Positions 7,537-12,143 of a stretch of 12,143 nt of DNA are shown in pieces; position 1 is the stretch's first letter; the number at the start of each line of letters is the position of its first letter. A program made the translations under genes and the position numbers. The notes beneath the pieces were generated by a model, which had not been told where the DNA came from, made no database searches, and was given only the letters and a program-made list of their open reading frames with translations. Source of the stretch: Oscillospiraceae bacterium (GTDB lineage Bacteria; Bacillota_A; Clostridia; Oscillospirales; CAG-272); the NCBI GenBank assembly GCA_015064195.1, contig SVSO01000076.1, positions 1-12,143 of the forward strand, read 5' to 3'.

Positions 7537-8997
7537 TTAATAAATAATCTCGCCGTCACATTGGATTTTTCCGCCGATCCGGCCGTGCAGCTCAAATCGG
7601 CCGCCAACGCGCACGCTTCCGTCAATGTCGCCCCACAGGATGAGATCGCCCTCACAGCTCACCGAGCCTTTCACATGAGCAGGCTGATCCTTTGCGCCGA
7701 TTTTACCATTGCCGCCGATAGTAAGACTGCCGCCGCATTTGCCGATGAGGTTGAGATTTCCTTTGATATCCGAGCTTTTTCCGTTGATCTCGCCATTCAC
7801 CGATACATCGCCGCGCGCCGTCACATTGCCGCCGATTTTGCCATTGACTGAAATATCGTGAGCGGATGCATCGCCGCCGATCTTGCCGTTGACGCTGATG
7901 TCGCCCGCCGCCTCCGCTTTGCCGCTGATCTCGCCGTTGACGGAGATCTCGCAGGCGTTCGCATTGCCGCCGATCCGGCCGTTGACCGAAATTTCGTCCT
8001 CTGTTTTTGCATTGCCGCCGATCTCGCCGTTGACGCTGATCTCGCCGCCTGCTCTCGCATTGCCTTCAATCGAGCCGTTGACGGAGATTTTTCCGCCTGC
8101 ATCCGCCGAGCCGCGAATACAGCCCCGCAGCTTGATGAGGCCGCCCGCATCCACGTTTCCGCCGATTTCGGCAGGTGTAGCCTCGCTTCCGAGATACACA
8201 TCCCCGCCGGCATCGATGTCGCCGCCAACGTTTTTCAGGATGCTGACCTTTCCGCCCGCATCAACGCTTCCGTCTACCGATCCGCCCACGGTCACACCGT
8301 CGCCCGCATCGATGCCGCCGGAAACGTCACCTTTTACGCAAACTTTTCCGCCCGCGCTGATGCTGTTGCCCGCCGATCCGCCCACGGTCACGTCATCTCC
8401 CGCGCCGATCTCGCCGTCAACATCGCCCTTCACACAGATTCCGTCGCCTGCGTGAATGCCGCCGCGCACCGATCCGCCCACGGTCACGCCGTCGCCTGCA
8501 TCGATATCGCCGAAAACATCGCCGCGCACGCTTACTTCGTCGCCTGCATCGATCTTGCCGCCCACATTGCCCTGAACAGCAACCTCGCCGCCGGACACGA
8601 TGCCGCCGGAAACATCGCCGCGCACAGTCACATCGTCCGCCGCATTGATATTGCCGTCCACGTTTCCGATGACCGTCAGCGTGCCGTCAACCTCCACGTC
8701 ACCGATATCGTGCCTTATGTACAAATCGTCGCCGGAACGGGTGAGCGGTGGCTTTTTGTCGGCGATATTGTCAGACACTGCCTGACAATTCTCGATTCCG
8801 AACAGCGTGTTGATGTCAACATTGAATGCCTCGGCGATTGCGGGGATGAGTGTGAGATCGGGCAGGGTATCGCATCGTTCCCACTGACTCACCGCCTGAT
8901 GGGTCACGCCAAGCCGCTCCGCCAATTCAGCTTGAGAAATGTGTGCATCCGTGCGCAGGCGCAAAATTGTCGCGCCGATGATTGATTTATCAAACAT
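7537..8997 (-). CDS. XRE-type HTH protein fused to a long bactofilin-like beta-helix repeat domain
   Basis: This 486-aa protein has two clear parts. Residues 6-67 form an XRE/Cro-type DNA-binding domain with the helix-turn-helix at 21-40 (SQAELAERLGVTHQAVSQWE). After a linker (72-94), residues 95-486 are about 22 glycine-rich repeats, mostly 16 residues long, such as GDVSGGIDAGDGVTVG and GSIEGNARAGGEISVN; regular spacing of V/I and G, and a column of Asn (SVNG seven times) predict a right-handed beta-helix like bactofilins (PF04519), but several times longer than the usual 6-7 rungs. No signal peptide or membrane span. The ATG at 8997 has GGAGG 7 nt upstream. A nested promoter with a palindrome over its -10 suggests autoregulation. 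It follows the fucosidase gene by 108 bp and converges on spoVAE. Role unknown: a self-assembling repressor or a DNA-tethered scaffold are both possible. Confidence 0.85.
   Translation of the reverse strand: MFDKSIIGATILRLRTDAHISQAELAERLGVTHQAVSQWERCDTLPDLTLIPAIAEAFNVDINTLFGIENCQAVSDNIADKKPPLTRSGDDLYIRHDIGDVEVDGTLTVIGNVDGNINAADDVTVRGDVSGGIVSGGEVAVQGNVGGKIDAGDEVSVRGDVFGDIDAGDGVTVGGSVRGGIHAGDGICVKGDVDGEIGAGDDVTVGGSAGNSISAGGKVCVKGDVSGGIDAGDGVTVGGSVDGSVDAGGKVSILKNVGGDIDAGGDVYLGSEATPAEIGGNVDAGGLIKLRGCIRGSADAGGKISVNGSIEGNARAGGEISVNGEIGGNAKTEDEISVNGRIGGNANACEISVNGEISGKAEAAGDISVNGKIGGDASAHDISVNGKIGGNVTARGDVSVNGEINGKSSDIKGNLNLIGKCGGSLTIGGNGKIGAKDQPAHVKGSVSCEGDLILWGDIDGSVRVGGRFELHGRIGGKIQCDGEIIY
7795..8124 (-). 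repeat. seven 45-48-bp repeats, SVNG block
   Basis: Residues 292-401 consist of seven rungs of 15-16 residues, each ending in SVN and beginning with G, such as GEIGGNAKTEDEISVN. They differ from the acidic block in using Asn and Ala in place of Asp and Gly. An 8-residue interruption (271-278) and one short rung lie between the two blocks. Confidence 0.78.
8188..8667 (-). repeat. ten tandem 48-bp (16-residue) repeats, acidic block
   Basis: Residues 111-270 of the HTH/beta-helix protein are ten consecutive 16-residue rungs without length change. The pattern is G-x-V-x-G-x-I-x-A-G-D-x-V-x-V-x. From residue 159 to 254 the rungs alternate between an ending VTVG and an ending ICVK, VCVK or VSIL, so the unit there is 32 residues (96 bp), repeated three times. 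Confidence 0.8.
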
Positions 8998-9047
8998 AAA
9001 AAATCCTCCGAAATGGTTTCTGATACTATTGTATCACATTTCGGAGG
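8998..9047 (-). terminator. terminator-like hairpin that also holds the ribosome binding site of the HTH gene
   Basis: The 11-bp arms 9037-9047 and 9005-9015 (CCTCCGAAATG with CATTTCGGAGG on the minus strand) are perfectly complementary and are followed by ATTTTTT (9004-8998), as in an intrinsic terminator for RNA coming from the fucosidase gene. The downstream arm contains the GGAGG Shine-Dalgarno of the next gene. The 21-nt loop includes the TGATAC palindrome. Confidence 0.72.
9021..9036. promoter_or_regulatory. probable operator: palindrome TGATAC-N4-GTATCA over the -10 box
   Basis: A perfect 6+6 bp palindrome with a 4-bp centre covers the -10 box of the HTH/beta-helix promoter. Its size and symmetry suit a dimeric XRE-family repressor, and the nearest candidate regulator is the protein it precedes. 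I saw no second copy in the window. Confidence 0.65.
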
Positions 9048-9056
9048 TTTTTTCAA
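9028..9056 (-). promoter_or_regulatory. sigma-A promoter of the HTH/beta-helix gene
   Basis: On the minus strand -35 TTGAAA (9051-9056) is followed by a 17-bp spacer and -10 TACAAT (9028-9033). The predicted start is near 9020-9022, about 24 nt before the ATG at 8997. The spacer contains the upstream arm of a large inverted repeat, so that arm would not be in this transcript. Confidence 0.78.
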
Positions 9057-9095
9057 TAAAGTCTTTCTTGAAATTCGTCGATTTTTGTAAATATT

Positions 9096-9116
9096 TTTGC
9101 AAGCGTTACTTGCAAA
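9096..9116 (-). other. small hairpin with the fucosidase stop codon in its loop
   Basis: TTTGCAAG and CTTGCAAA form a perfect 8-bp stem around TAACG, whose TAA is the stop codon of the fucosidase gene. The sequence after the stem is A/T-rich but has no run of Ts, so it is a weak terminator at best and may only protect the 3' end of the message. Confidence 0.45.
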
Positions 9117-10374
9117 TGCGATAGGCCTTCACGCTTTTCAGCTTTGCGTCGCCCTCCGCTTTGTCGATGACGACATAGATCTCGCAGGCACGCATGAGCG
9201 GGAAGCGGCAGATGGCCTTGTGACCGATGGTGCGGCCGTTGTAGACGCAGATGGGCTTGCAATGATGGGACAGCGAGCAGAAAATGCGGAATTCTTCCAC
9301 TGCCTCGCCCTCGGTGATGTCCTCCTCAATGACAACCGTGTCAATAAGCTCTGAGCTGACCAGATCGGCGTTTTGGTGGATATCGGGCAGGGCGATATGC
9401 CAATTTCCGTCCTCCGCCGCGTACACATCGCCGAAGGGGAGGGGATTGCCGTAACGCGCACGGAGCGCATCGCCGAATTCCAGCAGACGCTCGGCATCCT
9501 TGTCCGGCAGAAGTCCGCGTGCATCCGGGCCGATGTTGAGCAGCAGATTTGCGCCGCGGCCAACCGAATATTCCCAGATTCCCACCAGCTCGTCCACGCT
9601 TTTGATCACATCTTCGTTGGCTTCGCAGTCGAACCATGTGGTTCGCATCCGCATATCGCACTCGGCAGGGAGATAGCGTGCACCGTCCAAAGCCCGCTCA
9701 CCGTCGGCAAAAATGGAAAATTCAGCGCTTTCCACCGTGTTCGTGTTGGGCATGGACGCATAGCCGCATTCATTGCCCACCCAGCGCGTGTCAGGATCCC
9801 ACATACTGAAGATGCGGATGCCGGGCTGGAGGGTGCGGATGGTGTGGATGATGCGGGACTTGTCGTATTCGTGATTTTCCGAACCGCATCCGTCGAACCA
9901 GAGATAGTCAATCTCGCCACAATTTGTCAGAAGCTCGGAGATCTGATTGATGAAATAATCGTCATATTCCACCGGGTTTTCAAATTTCACCGCGCCGCCC
10001 CACTGTGCCGGGGAATAGTAGAGGCCTACCTTCACGCCGAATTTGCGGCAGGCATCCACGAATTCGCGCACCACGTCGCCTTTGCCGTCCTGCCACGGAG
10101 ACTGCGCAACGGAATAATCGGAATATTTGCTGGGCCAGAGTGCAAAGCCGTCGTGATGCTTTGTGGTGAGGATAGCGTATTTTGCGCCGGCTTTGCGGGA
10201 GAGACGGATCCACTGATTGCAGTCGAGCTGCGTCGGATTGAAAGCGGATGCGGGCATGGGACAGCCATCCCAGTCCTTGTGACCGGGGAAGAAGCTGCGG
10301 ATGCCGAAATGGAAGAACATTCCGAATTCCCAGTCAAGGAAATCCAGCTGCTTTTGTGTCGGTTTGATTTTCAT
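9106..10374 (-). CDS. GH29 alpha-L-fucosidase
   Basis: This 422-aa glycoside hydrolase removes alpha-linked L-fucose from glycans. The GH29 catalytic barrel is recognisable from FGMFFHFG (residues 17-24), AKYAILTTKHHDGFALWPSK (64-83, the substrate-binding HHDGF), VGLYYSPAQW (116-125) and DYLWFDGCG (156-164), where D161 is the expected nucleophile. A smaller beta-rich domain follows from about residue 300. No signal peptide is present, so it should act in the cytoplasm on imported fucosylated oligosaccharides, as in many gut Firmicutes; no sugar transporter is visible nearby. AGGAGG (10381-10386) precedes the ATG at 10374, and a consensus promoter lies just upstream, so it is probably transcribed alone. 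Substrate linkage and the acid/base residue cannot be assigned from sequence. Confidence 0.9.
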   Translation of the reverse strand: MKIKPTQKQLDFLDWEFGMFFHFGIRSFFPGHKDWDGCPMPASAFNPTQLDCNQWIRLSRKAGAKYAILTTKHHDGFALWPSKYSDYSVAQSPWQDGKGDVVREFVDACRKFGVKVGLYYSPAQWGGAVKFENPVEYDDYFINQISELLTNCGEIDYLWFDGCGSENHEYDKSRIIHTIRTLQPGIRIFSMWDPDTRWVGNECGYASMPNTNTVESAEFSIFADGERALDGARYLPAECDMRMRTTWFDCEANEDVIKSVDELVGIWEYSVGRGANLLLNIGPDARGLLPDKDAERLLEFGDALRARYGNPLPFGDVYAAEDGNWHIALPDIHQNADLVSSELIDTVVIEEDITEGEAVEEFRIFCSLSHHCKPICVYNGRTIGHKAICRFPLMRACEIYVVIDKAEGDAKLKSVKAYRICK

Positions 10375-10398
10375 GAGAAACCTCCTGTGATTTTTTTT

Positions 10399-10427
10399 AT
10401 TATAGCATAATCCGGCGGAAATTTCAA
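10399..10427 (-). promoter_or_regulatory. sigma-A promoter of the fucosidase gene
   Basis: On the minus strand TTGAAA (10422-10427), a 17-bp spacer and a perfect TATAAT (10399-10404) lie 25 bp before the fucosidase start. No clear operator or cre-like site was recognised around it. Confidence 0.85.
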
Positions 10428-10460
10428 GGAAAAATCGGATGAAAATATGGATTTTATCAT

Positions 10461-10488
10461 AAAAAAGAGCCCCCGAAGGAGCTCTCTT
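10461..10488 (-). terminator. intrinsic terminator with UUCG tetraloop
   Basis: On the minus strand AGAGCTCC and GGGGCTCT form an 8-bp stem (one T-G wobble) closed by TTCG and followed by six Ts (10466-10461). It ends transcription of the small Cys-rich gene and, by readthrough, the 218-aa gene, keeping it out of the fucosidase promoter. Confidence 0.92.
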
Positions 10489-10500
10489 GTCGTTATGACA

Positions 10501-10633
10501 TCAGCAACTGAATCGCCGTCAGGCGTTTGTGCGAAGCTGCGCCAGCAACTCCAATACTGAATCGTCGTCAGGCGATTGTGCGGAGTTGCGCCAGCAACTC
10601 CATTACTGAATCGCCGTAAGGCGATTCAGTTGC
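10501..10633. repeat. three tandem hairpin-forming repeats of about 49 bp
   Basis: Copies lie at 10501-10541 (41 bp, lacking eight bases), 10542-10590 (49 bp) and 10591-10633. The shared core is cagcaact, ccaatact, gaatcgccgtcaggcg, then a tail ending in gttgcg. Each copy is itself palindromic: copy 3 contains a perfect 11-bp stem (10605-10615 with 10620-10630) and copy 2 has CAACTCC pairing with GGAGTTG around an inner hairpin. The third copy runs over the stop codon of the 49-aa gene. They would be transcribed as the 3' untranslated region of that gene, ahead of the terminator. Confidence 0.82.
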
Positions 10634-10775
10634 AGCCACAACCGCAGTTGTTGTTGTAGCGGGACTCGCCGCAGCCGTAGCCGCTGCCGTTGTTGCAGCA
10701 GGAGATGAGCAGGATGGCGATGATGATGATCCAGATGGTGCTGTTGTCAAAGATGTTGCACAGGCAGTTGTTCAT
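10626..10775 (-). CDS. 49-aa Cys/Gly/Asn-rich single-span membrane protein
   Basis: This small gene encodes 49 residues: a polar start (MNNCLCNIFDNS), one hydrophobic helix (TIWIIIIAILLIS, about 13-25), then a Cys-, Gly- and Asn-rich tail (SCCNNGSGYGCGESRY, ending CGCGCN). It has eight cysteines. A strong ribosome binding site, GGAGGG, lies 7 nt before the ATG. Short hydrophobic, Cys/Gly-rich proteins of this style occur in spore formers (YjcZ/YrhC-like spore proteins and relatives), but I cannot assign it to a family; function unknown. It lies 103 bp after the 218-aa Cys-rich gene on the same strand and ahead of a terminator, so the two are probably cotranscribed. Codons in the tail merge into the first of the downstream hairpin repeats, which contains the TGA. 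Confidence 0.8.
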   Translation of the reverse strand: MNNCLCNIFDNSTIWIIIIAILLISCCNNGSGYGCGESRYNNNCGCGCN

Positions 10776-10790
10776 AATATCCCTCCGAAT

Positions 10791-10857
10791 GGGCGCGATG
10801 CACCCTTGCGAGAGTCTGCCGACCGCCCATCGGCCGGCCTCGCTCTCTACTATAGAG
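10791..10857 (-). other. structured leader before the 49-aa gene
   Basis: The 103 bp between the two Cys-rich genes can form three hairpins: CTCTA/TAGAG (10845-10857), a larger one with GCGAG/CTCGC and GCCGA/TCGGC (10808-10843), and GGGTGC-ATC-GCGCCC (10791-10805), just before the GGAGGG ribosome binding site. There is no T run, so these are not terminators. TATAGT lies at 10849-10854 on the minus strand, but I found no matching -35, so an internal promoter is unproven. Confidence 0.4.
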
Positions 10858-10878
10858 TATGTCGGCGGGATTATTTTG

Positions 10879-11535
10879 TTACAGCTTGAGCAGCTGCAGA
10901 TGCGTGACCTCCAGAAATGCCTGCGCCGCCAGCTCGCTGTCCGTGGGAATATCCTTGGACGCGCCGCAGGATCGGCAGAAAACCTTCACGTGGTCGTCGG
11001 AAACTGCCACATCGTAATCGCCGTCATCGCAGCAGCAGGAGATGCCGTCGCTCTCCATCAGGTCGCGGATGACGAACATCACCGTATCGTAAATGGCCGG
11101 GTCGCAGGGCTTGTCATCCTCGTCCAGCTGATCCATGTCGCCGTGGAGACGGTCAAGGTCGTCAAGGCCCATTTCCTTGAGCATTTCCATCAGATCTTCC
11201 TCGGATTTCGTGAGCGCGGCGGAAACGGCGTCCTCCTTGCCGATGAAGACCAGCTCCATGGCCGAATAGGGACAGGTGTAGACGAACAGCTCCTTTTCGT
11301 AAAAAAGTTCGCGGGAAATGACAAAGGTGTGCTCATTTCCGCAGAGCAGGCAGGGTACCGTGATGCGAATCTTTCCGTCATTTGTCTGGTGAATGACAAG
11401 CTCGCTGGCCTCGCAGGAGCATTTGAGCTTTTTCATGGTGCCGGACAGCGAGAATACGCCAACCATGCTTTTGATGCCCGAGCCGCAGTAGGGACAGCGG
11501 TAGGCGATGCAGGTTTCGCGGGAATTGAGAATCAT
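10879..11535 (-). CDS. conserved Cys-rich, probably zinc-binding hypothetical protein
   Basis: This 218-aa protein is rich in paired cysteines: C14/C17 (CPYCGSG), C39/C41 (CSC), C62/C65 (CLLCG), C88 (TCPYS), C144, C167-169 (SCCCDDGD) and C187/C190 (FCRSCGA). The N-terminal half (to about 100) looks like two zinc-ribbon units with beta strands between them, followed by an acidic helical stretch (about 112-142, many Asp/Glu) and a last Cys pair. There is no signal peptide or membrane helix. I recall similar uncharacterised proteins in Clostridia that begin MILNSRET, but know of no function. AAAGGA precedes the ATG at 11535, under a perfect sigma-A promoter. It leads a short operon with the 49-aa Cys-rich membrane protein and is divergent from a DUF1385 gene. 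Confidence 0.85.
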   Translation of the reverse strand: MILNSRETCIAYRCPYCGSGIKSMVGVFSLSGTMKKLKCSCEASELVIHQTNDGKIRITVPCLLCGNEHTFVISRELFYEKELFVYTCPYSAMELVFIGKEDAVSAALTKSEEDLMEMLKEMGLDDLDRLHGDMDQLDEDDKPCDPAIYDTVMFVIRDLMESDGISCCCDDGDYDVAVSDDHVKVFCRSCGASKDIPTDSELAAQAFLEVTHLQLLKL

Positions 11536-11565
11536 GAAATCGTTCCTTTCGATTGATATAAGAAT

Positions 11566-11594
11566 ATTATACCAAATTCCGCGGCAATTGTCAA
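11566..11594 (-). promoter_or_regulatory. sigma-A promoter of the 218-aa Cys-rich gene
   Basis: On the minus strand perfect TTGACA (11589-11594) and perfect TATAAT (11566-11571) are 17 bp apart, with the start of the gene 31 bp further on. This is a strong vegetative promoter. Confidence 0.9.
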
Positions 11595-11653
11595 GAGCGA
11601 AAAAAGCAGCGGCGTGTCGGGAAATAAATTAACAAATCATACGCAGAAAGCCC

Positions 11654-11682
11654 TTGACTTTTGGGATGAAACGCGGTATAAT
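11654..11682 (+). promoter_or_regulatory. sigma-A promoter of the DUF1385 gene
   Basis: TTGACT (11654-11659), a 17-bp spacer and TATAAT (11677-11682) are followed by AAGGAG (11702-11707) and the ATG at 11715. It is divergent from the promoter at 11566-11594, with about 60 bp between the two -35 boxes and no obvious operator in that gap. Confidence 0.88.
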
Positions 11683-11714
11683 GATATGTATGAATTGTGC
11701 TAAGGAGACGACCA

Positions 11715-12143
11715 ATGTCACAGAAAAAATCCTGTAATTATACCTCCATCGGCGGACAGGCGCTGATCGAGGGCATCATGATGCGCGGGCCGAAGATGTC
11801 CGCCATGGCCGTGCGCGATCCCGCCGGCAAGATCGTGCTGGAGGAATGGGCGACCAGTGCGAAGGAATTGCCGAAGATCGCCAAGCTTCCGCTGGTGCGC
11901 GGCATGATCAACTTTATCATCTCCATGAAAACCGGCTACAAATGCCTGATGCGGTCGGCGGAGATCGCCATGCCGGAGGAAGAATCGGCGGATGCGCCGA
12001 AATCCGAGGCGGATAAGAAGAAAGAATCCGCAGCCATGGGTGCGGCGGCCGGAATCGGCGGCGTACTCGGCGTGGTGCTGGCGGTGGTGCTGTTCATGTG
12101 GCTGCCCTCCCAGCTCTTTTCGTGGATCGCCGGTGCAGTGCCC
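11715..12143 (+). CDS. DUF1385 family membrane protein (YqhQ-like), N-terminal part
   Basis: The 143 visible residues run off the right edge of the window without a stop. The opening SIGGQALIEGIMMRGPKMSAMAVRDP is the DUF1385 signature, and KLPLVRGMINFIISMKTGYKCLMRSAEIA follows as in B. subtilis YqhQ. A charged linker (about 85-100, with KSEADKKKES) leads to the first membrane helix, AAAGIGGVLGVVLAVVLFMWLP. The family's biochemical role is not settled; it is a predicted polytopic membrane protein. In many Clostridia this gene stands beside rpmE, prmC and prfA, which may therefore lie just beyond the window. The ribosome binding site AAGGAG is 7 nt upstream. Confidence 0.92.
   Translation, partial: MSQKKSCNYTSIGGQALIEGIMMRGPKMSAMAVRDPAGKIVLEEWATSAKELPKIAKLPLVRGMINFIISMKTGYKCLMRSAEIAMPEEESADAPKSEADKKKESAAMGAAAGIGGVLGVVLAVVLFMWLPSQLFSWIAGAVP

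Noticed and set aside
7858..8985. Open 375-codon frame on the plus strand opposite the HTH/beta-helix gene
   Set aside because: It is a mirror of the repetitive, GC-rich repeat codons; it has no ribosome binding site, yields monotonous Ala/Asp/His repeats, and the minus-strand frame has an HTH domain, ribosome binding site and promoter.
9373..10410. Open 345-codon frame on the plus strand opposite the fucosidase gene
   Set aside because: The minus strand encodes a clear GH29 enzyme with its motifs, ribosome binding site and promoter; this frame matches nothing and runs through that promoter.
10501..10633. CRISPR array
   Set aside because: Only three units, the repeats abut without unique spacers, and each unit is a palindrome; no cas gene is present.
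10568..10750. 60-codon Ala/Thr/Ser-rich frame on the minus strand
   Set aside because: It is out of frame with the 49-aa gene that has GGAGGG and a proper membrane helix; it has no ribosome binding site and reads through the hairpin repeats.
10690..11556. Open 288-codon frame on the plus strand over the Cys-rich genes
   Set aside because: It is antisense to two minus-strand genes with good ribosome binding sites and crosses the promoter region at 11566; no start signal of its own.

Overview
The window looks like a chromosomal segment of an endospore-forming, fairly GC-rich member of the Clostridia (an Oscillospirales/Ruminococcaceae-like relative is my best guess). This rests on a spoVAC-spoVAD-spoVAE operon with a forespore-type promoter, AGGAGG-type ribosome binding sites, consensus sigma-A promoters (TTGACA/TATAAT with 17-bp spacers), and a DUF1385/YqhQ-type gene at the right edge. 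No rRNA, tRNA, CRISPR array, transposase or phage gene was seen.

Layout. (1) 11-3706, + strand: an AEC-family transporter, topoisomerase III (topB, overlapping it by ATGA) and a 183-aa hypothetical protein form a tight unit. (2) 3596-4909, - strand: an FAD-dependent oxidoreductase converges on that unit, and its 3' end overlaps the hypothetical gene by 111 bp. (3) 4984-7497, + strand: a HAD phosphatase, then spoVAC, spoVAD and spoVAE with overlapping ends, closed by a symmetric terminator. These SpoVA proteins move dipicolinic acid across the spore inner membrane. (4) 7537-10374, - strand: an unusual 486-aa protein that joins an XRE-type helix-turn-helix to about 22 rungs of a 16-residue bactofilin-like beta-helix repeat; upstream of it is a cytoplasmic-looking GH29 alpha-L-fucosidase. 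(5) 10461-11535, - strand: a 218-aa Cys-rich, probably zinc-binding hypothetical protein, a newly called 49-aa Cys/Gly-rich single-span membrane protein, three hairpin-forming repeats and a strong terminator. (6) 11715-12143, + strand: the start of a DUF1385 gene, divergent from (5).

The most interesting signals are the HTH/beta-helix fusion and a regulatory layout seen twice. At spoVAC and at the HTH/beta-helix gene, a perfect inverted repeat places the Shine-Dalgarno in its downstream arm, while a promoter lies across the upstream arm and loop. Readthrough RNA from the gene before would fold and hide the Shine-Dalgarno, and in the second case could terminate. RNA started at the nested promoter would lack the upstream arm and be free to be translated. 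At the HTH gene the loop also holds a 16-bp palindrome over the -10 box, a natural autoregulatory operator.

All functional calls come from reading the sequence and from family knowledge; no database search was run.
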